DNA of 64,000 nt from 2-02-FULL-55-14 sp964473365 (GTDB lineage: Bacteria > Bacteroidota > Ignavibacteria > UBA10030): positions 1 to 64,000 of the forward strand of contig CAYYOV010000016.1 of NCBI GenBank assembly GCA_964473365.1, in the 5' to 3' direction. A program made the translations under genes and the position numbers. Positions 28,501-36,317 of this stretch are shown here, one piece after another. Below the pieces are notes generated by a model, which was given only the letters and a program-made list of their open reading frames with translations, was not told the DNA's origin and searched no databases. The first letter of the stretch is position 1. Each line of letters opens with the position of its first letter.

Positions 28501-28686
28501 CTCTTTCAGGAGGTCGCTCTCCGAGCCGATGATCTCGTCGTATTGCCCGATCGCGCGTACGTAGTCCTTGGCGGCGTAGAAATCTTGGCCGCTTTTGAAC
28601 CGCGCCTGCATCTCACCCGGCGTGGGGGTGAACCACGCCGCGACAGAGATGCCGATCACAATGAGAATGATGGTCTTGAAGTCCAT
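25549..28686 (-). CDS. giant tetratricopeptide-repeat protein, membrane-anchored
   Basis: 1045 aa. A single N-terminal hydrophobic segment (residues 4-20, IILIVIGISVAAWF) leads into TPR units over nearly the whole length, e.g. GQDFYAAKDYVRAIGQYDEII near 33 and EAYLQYMTAYPNG further on. The repeats are of the BamD/YbgF/outer-membrane-assembly type (long TPRs with YP/FP turns). It likely forms a periplasmic scaffold binding the other proteins of this run. The 97-138 bp gaps on both sides are the widest inside the cluster. No enzymatic domain is visible. Confidence 0.85.
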   Translation of the reverse strand: MDFKTIILIVIGISVAAWFTPTPGEMQARFKSGQDFYAAKDYVRAIGQYDEIIGSESDLLKEDSIRVMLLNNELNVGVRTAAYYQKGNALRNLGQKDSAVSLYRIVEGRDDSPRLSALAQYQIYEIAYADKNFPRAIDEARGLIERHATSDKAPQALYDIGWCFRELKQIDSSNVAFEQLVDQYPDHQLDPRARYQLGENYFEQGQWDHAIQEFDGLIQKYRPESFAKSEWENVELKALRDRKLFEAVSSKDIDLTTLELTAKAQVRIADAYRERGQYDSAMVNYRKVVTTFSLMPSLVEATIIKMAEYTTEHSGLENGIQVYHEAIDQSFSNKPLQAKLQYKIARTYQEQKIYAKAAGAYLFYGEAYAEQAEEIKFSVEQAMFLATSSFFNARDYANTVRIADSMMVLYPTSDLRPKVLLYRGLARSSQVRYADARRDYALVIEAAPEADEAVIARVQLGKSFLDERRYREAITQFETLLTRETVRIDSSEVEYFLGLSYYGVGEYRSAIMHLERVQPSSSYYPFTLARTTRAYGALRDYDGARAFLDRALTTGGKDSAAIKPFIRLARAEFLTALQDLPGAISEFDAVVADSMLTENTRMQALYGRGLLHAEQGAHAKAASDLRRCLSSAVFVQVFPALIPTAQEKLSFALMNSGQRAEGEKIIEQLIRDASSDQERSRYLSTLAEFRLKAGEFATAVTTGRRVTVLAEPDTIALARAFAAVANGHGNQQQPSQAIGTMVEATKRLPDNGFLDDVFFQLAGLYFTAGDYGNAAEAYLQYMTAYPNGRSIADAKFLYGMSLYSSGQADRAIEQLRAFVAQHDTSDRVPEALLQIGEAYFNTNRFAESAEAYARVYARYPKNDNAPLAMLNEGWSYFQAGQPERMLEIFDRLALRYPESPLAADAGFSVGDYFYNNKSYDSALVAYQRFVERFPNHARVDEARQLIHELGQVEAYKAYETAMAFFDAKSWKVAIEELTKVMEKFPDTDVVYGCKANIASSYAQLGERRRALQMFDEIIGQWKEIEAARPAVFFAELHKRWIEAGR

Positions 28687-28824
28687 GGTGCTGCTGAACG
28701 CTGCCTACATCGAACGACCGAAGATCTTCCCGCCGGCTGCAGCGACGCACGGCCGCAACAGAGGCGAGTGGAGACTGTTGAGATCCGACTGTGAGCCGGC
28801 TCCCGATGACGCCAGGGTACCCTT

Positions 28825-31800
28825 CTAGAATCCCGCAAAGACCGTGACGAACAACAACGATTCGTCCAGGTGCCGGTAGCGCGGGTCTGGCAGTCGAGGA
28901 AAATCGCGACTGGTGAACTTGTATCCCATATCGATGACGACGTTGTAGCCGCCGTATGACGATTTGTTCGTGAGTGTCACCGCCACGGTCCGGCGGTTCT
29001 CGTCGTATGCCGGCGATCGAATGTTCTTGATCTGATAGATGAACGCTTCACCGAGGCCCGTGATCCCCTGGAAGCCGACCCGCAAAAAGGTCCGGTCGGT
29101 CAGGTTGTAATCGAGCCGGAGGATCGGCATGATCTCCTGCACGTGGCCCGTTACCGTGCTCGTCCGGATCCCCGTCGGGAGCTCTTCGTTCTTGATCACT
29201 TTTGCGGTCCGCACTTTGAATTGCGGGATGATCAGGAACTTGCCATTCAGGAAGCTGAACGTATAGTCGATCTTGTTCACGACCCCGAGTTTCGTGATCC
29301 GTCCATCTTTCTGGTCGTTCGGGTCGATGAACGCGCCAAGGATGTCGCGCATGCCGCTACCGATCCGGTACTGTTCATTGTTCTCGTACCGCACATTGTT
29401 CTCGATCCGCATGTTGGGGATCTGCGTATACACGGTCCCGAGGTAGAGTTGTTCGACGCTGCTATTCCGGTACTCCAGTGGGTCGAAGACAAAGGTCGGC
29501 ACGGCAGAGTTTATTGTGAGCGCGCCAACGAACTGGTAGCCGTTGTTCGGGATGTTGTCCTGCACGCGCTTGTGCACGTAGAAGAGGTTCATCGTCCCGA
29601 AGCGCGGGGTCCCCGCTTCATAGGTCCATTTCAGGTAGTCTGAGAGGTTCTTCCCCCCATGGGCGATCGCCCGCTCGCGGATCGTGCCGACGCGAAGATT
29701 CATCGACCGCATGAGCTCCAGACTTGAAAAGAGATGATGCCCGTTCAGGTCTGGATTGTAGGCCATGTCGGGCAGGATGTCATTCTCCTGCACATCGATG
29801 ACGCCGTTGTTGTTCCAGTCGTCTCCGTAGACGAAGAAGGGCGGGTCGACGTAGAAGGTGAGGAAGTCCTGCTGATAGTCGGGGATGCCGTCGGAGTTCC
29901 TGTCGTCGTCAGGAATACCGTCCCGGTCGGCGTCGCGTCCGGGGAAGATGCCGGCATCAGGCTTCCGGATGATGTCGGAGAGGCCGATGAGCTCGTTCGA
30001 GTTCTGTCGGTAGCCGAGCAGGAAGGCGTCGCCGAACCCTGCGGTGCCGGTACGGTAGCTGTAGTTGACGACGTCGCCGTTCCGAATGTCGGGATACGGC
30101 CGGACGTTGTAGTGATAGAAGCCGTCTTCCCAGCGATCGTTGTCGTCGTTGTCGTCGATGAGCGAGTAGATGGCGCCACCGCCATTGCCCGGGGTATAGG
30201 ATCCGGGTGTCGGTTCGACGCTCTGATCGACGTCAAACGTGATCTGGTCCGGGCGGATCGGTGTGTTCTGAGAGCCGTAGTAGGAATTATCGACGGTGTA
30301 CATATCAAGCCGTCCGGTAAATCCGGGTGAGATGTTGTACCGCTCAGCCCCGAATGTGACCCGACCGATCCGCTTCGTCCCACGGAGGTAGAAGGCGTCG
30401 CTGGTCTTCTCGAACCTCGCTCCGGGCAGGATCGGATACTTGTTGAACTCGCCCATCCTGGCGAACTCACCCTCGATGTCGAATCCTTCCCAGCTGAACT
30501 TGAAATTCAAACCGTAGGTCGCCATGCCGGTCGTGAGGCCGTACGAGAATCGCACGACCCGTTTGTTCGAGGCGTCCTTGACGTTTCCGTCAGCCCGCAA
30601 TGCCGTCTTGAACGGAGTGACGTACGGCGGGTATCCGGTCTGCACGACACTATCCGCGTGCGAACGGAAGCGCTGCGTTCCGGCGAGATTGTACTCGTCG
30701 AGGTAGTTCACCCAATCCTGGCTCAGGTCGATCTTGTAGTCGTTTGCCAGGACCACCGAGAAGTCGACGCTGTTCACGTCGGCCGGCATGACGTAGGCGT
30801 ACGTCACGTTGTAGTCGATGTCCTTGCGGTCGCTCGGCAAGGTGTATGGATATCGGAGATTCACAGCGCCCGAGCGGACCTTGTAGAAGACGTGGTCAGT
30901 TTGGCTGACCGTGTCACGTGCCGGGAACGTGGCGACGTACAATGGAGAGTAGTCCCGGAAGACCCAGTACTGGATCGGATGTCGGATGGTCGTGCGATTC
31001 AGGTCGGGAACCTGGTTCTTGATGTCGCTCATCGGCATCGCCTGACCGTTGACGTAGATCTGCGGAGGGCCGAAGATCATCGGGCCGGAATTGTCGCCCG
31101 GAGAATCGTCCCTGATCGTCACGAAGATGACGCGCGGAATGGCGCTGGGGGGCACCCCGCGGAAATCCGTATTGCGACTGTCGGCCGTGGTCCGACGCTG
31201 GTGTTGGTTGACGTACGTGAGACCGACGGTGAGGACATCTCCCAGGTCCGTTTCGAAATGGCCGCCGAGGAGATAGGTCGTCCATTCCCGGATGCGCAGG
31301 ATCTGCTGGCGGGAGGTGAGGACGTTGTCGGGGTCCATCCGGATCGGATCGGAGACTCGGGACGACAATACCGTTGCGCGGTACTTCGGCGTCGCCGCAT
31401 CCCACCGAACGCCATTGAATCGGGCTTTGTCGAGCGTCAGCGAGGTGAATTTCGTCCTGATCCCGTCGCCGACCATCAGCCGGCTTGTCAGGCCGCTGTA
31501 GCTGTCGTTCATGATGACCAGGTTCGAGAAATACGAGCTGTAGAATCTCGTCTTGCTCATGCTGCTCACGGGCACATCCAGAACGCTCGTCGCGGGCCGT
31601 TGTTCCTCGTTCAGCGCATAGACCGTCACGCCGTCGACCAGGAAGTTTCCGAAACCGTCGTAGAACTTCCGGCGGAGCAGCCCGGTGCTGTAGTTCTCGT
31701 AGTTGCGGCCTGAGTAGTTCAGGTACGTGCCGCGGTCCTGATCATCGGAGATGAACTGGGCCCGCGCCTGGGGGGCGAGCGCGCCGCCGGCGAAGGCCAT

Positions 31801-31842
31801 CACCGCCAGGACGGAGAGCGGATGTCGTAGGAAGGGTCGCAT
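28825..31842 (-). CDS. large outer-membrane beta-barrel protein with Ca-binding-like loops
   Basis: 1005 aa. A signal peptide ends at QARAQ (about residue 29). Most of the protein is alternating hydrophobic strands with aromatic ends, and it finishes TVFAGF, the terminal Phe of barrel proteins. Near residues 630-690 there are Asp-rich stretches (DADRDGIPDDDRNSDGIPDY and DDWNNNGVIDVQEND) like thrombospondin type 3 or EF-hand calcium loops. I do not recognise the family by name. It is four bases after the PorV-like gene, as if both were needed in fixed ratio. Confidence 0.7.
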   Translation of the reverse strand: MRPFLRHPLSVLAVMAFAGGALAPQARAQFISDDQDRGTYLNYSGRNYENYSTGLLRRKFYDGFGNFLVDGVTVYALNEEQRPATSVLDVPVSSMSKTRFYSSYFSNLVIMNDSYSGLTSRLMVGDGIRTKFTSLTLDKARFNGVRWDAATPKYRATVLSSRVSDPIRMDPDNVLTSRQQILRIREWTTYLLGGHFETDLGDVLTVGLTYVNQHQRRTTADSRNTDFRGVPPSAIPRVIFVTIRDDSPGDNSGPMIFGPPQIYVNGQAMPMSDIKNQVPDLNRTTIRHPIQYWVFRDYSPLYVATFPARDTVSQTDHVFYKVRSGAVNLRYPYTLPSDRKDIDYNVTYAYVMPADVNSVDFSVVLANDYKIDLSQDWVNYLDEYNLAGTQRFRSHADSVVQTGYPPYVTPFKTALRADGNVKDASNKRVVRFSYGLTTGMATYGLNFKFSWEGFDIEGEFARMGEFNKYPILPGARFEKTSDAFYLRGTKRIGRVTFGAERYNISPGFTGRLDMYTVDNSYYGSQNTPIRPDQITFDVDQSVEPTPGSYTPGNGGGAIYSLIDDNDDNDRWEDGFYHYNVRPYPDIRNGDVVNYSYRTGTAGFGDAFLLGYRQNSNELIGLSDIIRKPDAGIFPGRDADRDGIPDDDRNSDGIPDYQQDFLTFYVDPPFFVYGDDWNNNGVIDVQENDILPDMAYNPDLNGHHLFSSLELMRSMNLRVGTIRERAIAHGGKNLSDYLKWTYEAGTPRFGTMNLFYVHKRVQDNIPNNGYQFVGALTINSAVPTFVFDPLEYRNSSVEQLYLGTVYTQIPNMRIENNVRYENNEQYRIGSGMRDILGAFIDPNDQKDGRITKLGVVNKIDYTFSFLNGKFLIIPQFKVRTAKVIKNEELPTGIRTSTVTGHVQEIMPILRLDYNLTDRTFLRVGFQGITGLGEAFIYQIKNIRSPAYDENRRTVAVTLTNKSSYGGYNVVIDMGYKFTSRDFPRLPDPRYRHLDESLLFVTVFAGF

Positions 31843-31846
31843 GGTC

Positions 31847-32779
31847 TTAGAGCGAAGTACGGAAGGTCACGTGATGAGTGCCGCCGACCTCTTGAAGACG
31901 CGTCGGTTGCCCATAGGCGTAGTCCAGCCGGAGTCCGGACACTTCGATGCCCACGCCGCCGAAGAGGTCCCCCTGCCGAACGGGTTCGAGTGCGGTGTTC
32001 CCGCCGAGTCGCACGGAGAACGACGCCTCTTGGCCGAGGAAGGTGCCTCGTGCGGCCACGATCTCCACGCCGATCGCGAATCGGCTCATGTCACCAGCCG
32101 TCAGGTACTGTGCTTGAACGATGTAGTCCAATGCCCGCGAAACGTATGCTGCGCCGAACGATGCGGCAAGGTCGAGCTTGCCGTCGGACGAACCGTTCGC
32201 AGCGATCGATGGTCGGGTGATGTCCTGAACGGAAGCGCCAAGGACGACATCATTTTCCGGCAGAATATCTGTGAACTTTGCCTGGAGGCCGGCGTCGAAG
32301 GACAAGGTCGTTTTCGACAGCCCATCCTCCGGGACCGCCAGCCGGCCAGCCGGTGCGCCGGACGACCAATAGAGCAGCTTCACGCTCCCGCCGACCGTGA
32401 CGATGTCGAACAGGCTCTGGGCGTAGGTACCGACCAGCTCGCCTTCCTTCCAGGAATTCGAACGGAAGGCCTTGAGGCCCAGCCCGACGTTCCCGATCAG
32501 TCCGAGGTTCGCCACGGCCGAGCCGGACAGATAGCTCAGTTGGTCTCCTGAGATCCCGGGGAAAAGGTTCGTGTACGAGGTCGACAACGAGAACGAGGTC
32601 AGACTGCCGATCCCGGCAGGATTGAAGAAGAGCGCGTTCGGGTCGTCCTGGATGGCGATCAAGGATCCGCCAAGGGTCACGGCCCGGGCGCTGACAGGGA
32701 GTTTCCCGAATCCGCCGGCCCCTGCCGGTGATGCGAACACGGCCAGGATGAGAGCCAACGTGATCGATCGAATGGTCAT
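31847..32779 (-). CDS. PorV/PorQ-like outer-membrane protein
   Basis: 310 aa. A signal peptide (to about residue 21, SPAGAG) is followed by RAVTLGGSLIAIQDDPNALFFNPAG, the N-terminal hallmark of the PorV/UPF0164 branch of FadL-like barrels. In Bacteroidota PorV helps receive T9SS cargo. Here it is genetically tied to a large barrel and an FlgD-Ig protein, so it may be a paralogue dedicated to this cluster. It starts 24 bases after its upstream neighbour. Confidence 0.78.
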   Translation of the reverse strand: MTIRSITLALILAVFASPAGAGGFGKLPVSARAVTLGGSLIAIQDDPNALFFNPAGIGSLTSFSLSTSYTNLFPGISGDQLSYLSGSAVANLGLIGNVGLGLKAFRSNSWKEGELVGTYAQSLFDIVTVGGSVKLLYWSSGAPAGRLAVPEDGLSKTTLSFDAGLQAKFTDILPENDVVLGASVQDITRPSIAANGSSDGKLDLAASFGAAYVSRALDYIVQAQYLTAGDMSRFAIGVEIVAARGTFLGQEASFSVRLGGNTALEPVRQGDLFGGVGIEVSGLRLDYAYGQPTRLQEVGGTHHVTFRTSL

Positions 32780-32803
32780 GGCGAGACTCTTTTCCGTTGA
32801 GGC

Positions 32804-34456
32804 TTAGTAGGCGATCGTGACCGTGCGTGTGAGGACCGACGGATTGAGCCCGTCTGTCTCGACCCGGATCTGGAGCAGATACAGGCCCGGAGGCAAGAGC
32901 CGCCCCCCATCGTCACGACCGTCCCACACGAATGCGTCCTGCTCGACGAACGCGCGGGCAGAGGTCGTGAGGTTCGCGAGCGTTCGAACGAGTCGGCCGC
33001 TGATGTCGAACACTTCCACGTGCATGGGTCGGGCGACGACGAGGTTCGTCACGATGAATGAGATGCTGGTCTGATCGTTTCGACCGTCGCCGTTCGGCGT
33101 GAACGGGTTGGGATCGATCTCCGTCGTGGAAATGATCTGGTCCGGCACGCCCGTCGTCAGGAGGGTCCACGCCTCCTCGCCGCCCGCGAGTTGCACATCC
33201 ACCCGTTGCGGATTGTCGGCTCGAACGCCGGAGATCACTTGCGAGGGGATCCGGTTGGTCAGCAGGACCGGCGTGAGCTTCAGTTGTGCGACCAACCGCG
33301 TGCCCGATGCGATACGGCTCCCCAGACCTATCGCGATCCGGCCGGGTGCGATATTCGTCGAGTAGGGAACAGGAGCATTGTCGAGCAAGACTCCGGTGAC
33401 GACGATCGGGACGCTGGTTTGCAGGACGAGGGTGTCGATGCCAAGCGACCGTGCGTCGAGGGTGAGCGTCACCTCATAATTCACGATCGCTTCCTTCAGG
33501 ATCTCGACCGTTTGAGGCGTTACGCGCGCTCGGGCTGTTGTCGCCACGAGGGACGTGTCGTAGACCATTCGGAAGGAATCGAGACGCGGAGTCTCGAGGG
33601 TCTTGGTGTAGAGGATGGCCCGGTATTGGACGTATCGTCGCGGTTCGAAGACCTCGAAAAGACTTCCCGTGTCAGCGATCTCCTGGCTCCACGGGCTCCA
33701 CGTGTCGTTGACCGTGGACGTGCCCCCCGTCCGCACCTGAAAGGTCACGTCCGTCTCCGGCGGGAAGTCTCCCCACCAGCGGATCTTGCCCCAGTTCACG
33801 GTCCGGCCCATGTCGACGACCTTGGAGGTGAACCGGCCGCCCGAGAGATACCCCACCGAGTAGATCCGCACTTCGGTCACGACCGTGCTCAGGTTCGACG
33901 GTGGTCCGTCCATTCGGTCCACCTGGATGACGACGTACCGGGCTGTGTCGGGGTTGAACGTATCGTTCGTGACGGTCGTGTCGTTGATCGGGACTGATTT
34001 CACCCGCCGAAAACTGATACTGTCCTGTCCCAGCCAGAGGCTGTAGCCCCGTAAACGGAAGTCCTTCGACGGTGTGTACAAGTCGATTCGATTCACGAGA
34101 CGGAATGCTCCCAGATCGATCATGAACCGGGTCTGTTCCTGGCCGGGAAGGAGTTCGAAGATGCTTGAGAAGCTGACGATGCCGTCGGTCATCTTCTGGG
34201 GGTTCGAGAACGACGCCGAGACCTTGGTCGGGTCCGGGTTGCCGTACTTGACCGTGACGATCCGGCCAAGGGCGATGTTCGTGTTCTGGCCCGTCTTGAG
34301 GATGGCCCGGTTGGGGATCGTCGCCAGGTCGGTCTCGGTGCTTTCGGCCTGTGCGATGGCAGGTGTAAACGCGTTGACGTTGAACGTCACTTGTCCCAGG
34401 GCATTGGACAAGGGGAGGCAGAGCATGAGGAGGGGGAGTACCGATCGTCGGCTCAT
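32804..34456 (-). CDS. secreted protein with discoidin-like and FlgD-Ig C-terminal domains
   Basis: About 550 aa. A signal peptide MSRRSVLPLLMLCLPLSNALGQ is followed by an F5/8 type C-like block (VNRIDLYTPSKDFRLRGYSLWLG near 110-135) and beta-rich domains. The end has the FlgD-Ig pattern NPFTPNGDGRND...VFDISGRLVRTL...WDGRDDGGR. This type of C-terminus is common in T9SS-bearing genomes, often on secreted proteins. Two in-frame ATGs lie two codons apart; I chose the second because the signal peptide begins cleanly there. The leader contains CACCTCCTTTCT, a copy of the 16S rRNA 3' tail in place of a ribosome site. Confidence 0.75.
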   Translation of the reverse strand: MSRRSVLPLLMLCLPLSNALGQVTFNVNAFTPAIAQAESTETDLATIPNRAILKTGQNTNIALGRIVTVKYGNPDPTKVSASFSNPQKMTDGIVSFSSIFELLPGQEQTRFMIDLGAFRLVNRIDLYTPSKDFRLRGYSLWLGQDSISFRRVKSVPINDTTVTNDTFNPDTARYVVIQVDRMDGPPSNLSTVVTEVRIYSVGYLSGGRFTSKVVDMGRTVNWGKIRWWGDFPPETDVTFQVRTGGTSTVNDTWSPWSQEIADTGSLFEVFEPRRYVQYRAILYTKTLETPRLDSFRMVYDTSLVATTARARVTPQTVEILKEAIVNYEVTLTLDARSLGIDTLVLQTSVPIVVTGVLLDNAPVPYSTNIAPGRIAIGLGSRIASGTRLVAQLKLTPVLLTNRIPSQVISGVRADNPQRVDVQLAGGEEAWTLLTTGVPDQIISTTEIDPNPFTPNGDGRNDQTSISFIVTNLVVARPMHVEVFDISGRLVRTLANLTTSARAFVEQDAFVWDGRDDGGRLLPPGLYLLQIRVETDGLNPSVLTRTVTIAY

Positions 34457-34486
34457 ATGCATAAGAAAGGAGGTGCTGGTTCCGTC

Positions 34487-34987
34487 TCAGCTTTCTTCCA
34501 CGATCCCCAGGATCTTCTTGTCCTGGTCGAGTAGTGGTGCGAGGCTGAAACGGGTGATCTGGGCCAGGTACAACTCGTCGATGATGCGCACCGAATTCTC
34601 GTAGGGACTCTTCCGGTCCACTTTGACGAGCGTGATCAAATTGGGGTTCGCTTGTCCTCGTTCTCGGAGGAATCCGCGCAGCTCATTCCACGGGATCGGC
34701 CGAGGCGATTCGGTGCCGAGATTCCAGAACACGCGCCCGTCGGCGACGACGCGGAGTAGGAGGAGGGTCGACTCGGTGACCTCACTCTTCGACTCGCTCG
34801 GCGGCAGGTTGATCTCCATGACCTGCGGCAGGCTGAATGTTGTCGTGAGCATGAAAAAGGTCAGCAGGAGAAAAGCGACGTCGACCAGCGGCGTCATGTC
34901 CATGTGAACGCCCAGACGTCGGGTCTTCTTCCGCTTACCCTTCTTGTGGGAGCGTCCGCCCCCGCTATCCACGCCTCCGCCGGACAT
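34487..34987 (-). CDS. exbD: ExbD/TolR-family proton-channel subunit 2
   Basis: 166 aa. A basic head (KKGKRKKTRRLG) precedes the membrane helix DMTPLVDVAFLLLTFFMLTT (about 31-50), whose buried Asp in PLVDVAF is the proton-carrying residue of ExbD/TolR. The rest is a periplasmic peptidoglycan-binding-type domain, longer than that of its neighbour. It starts three bases after the first ExbD gene. Two different ExbD proteins with one ExbB are usual in FCB operons, where a heteromeric core powers a TonB-like partner. Confidence 0.9.
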   Translation of the reverse strand: MSGGGVDSGGGRSHKKGKRKKTRRLGVHMDMTPLVDVAFLLLTFFMLTTTFSLPQVMEINLPPSESKSEVTESTLLLLRVVADGRVFWNLGTESPRPIPWNELRGFLRERGQANPNLITLVKVDRKSPYENSVRIIDELYLAQITRFSLAPLLDQDKKILGIVEES

Positions 34988-34990
34988 CCG

Positions 34991-35455
34991 TCACTCTGTC
35001 GAGGTCGTGGTCACGAGTTCGAAACGGGCGATGTTTGCCTTCTGGAGGGCGTTCATGACATCCTCTGCCGGACCGTAGGGCCCTGTACGGTCCCCTTTGA
35101 TGATCGTGCGAAGTTTCGGGTTTGCGCTGCGTGCCTGTTGGGCGAGGTCCGTGAGCTCTTCCAGTGTCACGGGAATCGACGGCTTCAGCTTGTTCCGTTC
35201 GCCGAAGAGCTGGGCGCGGAGCTGTTGCGAATCGAGCCCGAAATAGTACTTGCCGTCGGGACTGAATGTGATCGTGATAACATCCGACTCGGGCATCTTC
35301 GCCTTCGCGTGCGACACCGGCAAGGTCACCTGGACCTCCTCCATCGGCTTGAATTTGGTCGTCAACATAAAGAACGTAAGAAGGAGGAATGCGACGTCGA
35401 CCAGCGGCGTCATGTCGATGGCGATGCTCATCCGCTTCTTTTTGATGGCAGGCAT
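34991..35455 (-). CDS. exbD: ExbD/TolR-family proton-channel subunit 1
   Basis: 154 aa. KKKRMSIAIDMTPLVDVAFLL near the N-terminus is the ExbD membrane helix with its conserved Asp. The periplasmic domain includes a PDGKYYFG strand and the C-terminal NALQKANIARFELVT strand typical of the family. It starts two bases after exbB, so both are surely translated together. It shares the membrane helix sequence with the following ExbD but differs elsewhere, so these are old paralogues and not a recent copy. Confidence 0.9.
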   Translation of the reverse strand: MPAIKKKRMSIAIDMTPLVDVAFLLLTFFMLTTKFKPMEEVQVTLPVSHAKAKMPESDVITITFSPDGKYYFGLDSQQLRAQLFGERNKLKPSIPVTLEELTDLAQQARSANPKLRTIIKGDRTGPYGPAEDVMNALQKANIARFELVTTTSTE

Positions 35456-35457
35456 CC

Positions 35458-36195
35458 CTATGCCTCCTCTTCCCCTTGCTGCAACTTCACCGTCTGAACG
35501 ATGTTGTAGACTGCTTCGTCGAGCTGGTACGTGAAATTATCCACTTTGTTGATAAAGACGTTGTAGGCCACGATGCCTGTGATAGCGGCGATAAGACCGC
35601 CGGCCGTGTTCACGAGCGCTTCCGAGATGCCGAGCGAGAGCTGCACGGCATCGGGTGCGCCAGTCGTGGCGAGCGCCTGAAACGACCGGATCATGCCCAA
35701 CGTCGTTCCCAGCAACCCGACCATCGTGGAGACGGATGCGATCGTTGCGATGGCGATCAGGTTCTTTTCCAATAGGGGCATTTCGAGCGAGGTGGCTTCC
35801 TCGAACGCTTTCTGTAGCTCCGAGACCGTCTTGTCCGGTCCCAGCGGCTTCTTCCGCTTTCGCAGCTCCAAGTAGCGGTTCATTCCTGCCTTGAGAATGG
35901 TTGCCAACGATCCCTGCTGGGCATCGCAGAGCGCCACGGCTTCTTCGTATTTCTCCTCTTCGATCGCTGCCTCGATCGCCTTCAGGAATTTCGGGAGCGA
36001 ACCCTTCCCGTTGGCCTTTCTGAGGCTCAGGGTCCGTTCGACCGTGAACGTAAAGACCATGATCGACAGGGCGATGAGTGCGATCACCAAATATCCGCCG
36101 TCCTGGATGAACTTCGGCAGGGCGTAGAAATAGATGATGGCAGAGACGATGAATGCGGCGATGATGAGGCCGGTAATGAAGACCGATTGCTTCAT
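35458..36195 (-). CDS. exbB: MotA/TolQ/ExbB-family proton channel
   Basis: 245 aa with three membrane segments (about 7-25, 35-55, 135-165) and a fourth hydrophobic stretch near 195-215. The channel signature is ATIASVSTMVGLLGTTLGMIRSF with GGLIAAITGIVAYNVF, lining the proton path with ExbD. With ExbD it uses the proton gradient to move a partner in the envelope. It is the first gene of the minus-strand run; no strong ribosome site is seen before the ATG. Confidence 0.93.
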   Translation of the reverse strand: MKQSVFITGLIIAAFIVSAIIYFYALPKFIQDGGYLVIALIALSIMVFTFTVERTLSLRKANGKGSLPKFLKAIEAAIEEEKYEEAVALCDAQQGSLATILKAGMNRYLELRKRKKPLGPDKTVSELQKAFEEATSLEMPLLEKNLIAIATIASVSTMVGLLGTTLGMIRSFQALATTGAPDAVQLSLGISEALVNTAGGLIAAITGIVAYNVFINKVDNFTYQLDEAVYNIVQTVKLQQGEEEA

Positions 36196-36249
36196 GGAGG
36201 GGGTCCGGTCGAATGGAAAGGAAGAGATGAACCCTGGAATGAGGTTCGA

Positions 36250-36280
36250 AAAATATCAGCCCAATTTGGACGAATTGCAA
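36250..36280 (-). promoter_or_regulatory. possible promoter of the exbB cluster
   Basis: TTGCAA and TATTTT with a 19-bp spacer, 55 bases upstream of exbB. It is weaker than the other promoters because the spacer is longer. Confidence 0.35.
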
Positions 36281-36317
36281 GGAAAGCGCATTGCCGCGCC
36301 TCTGCAGCGGGAACGCG

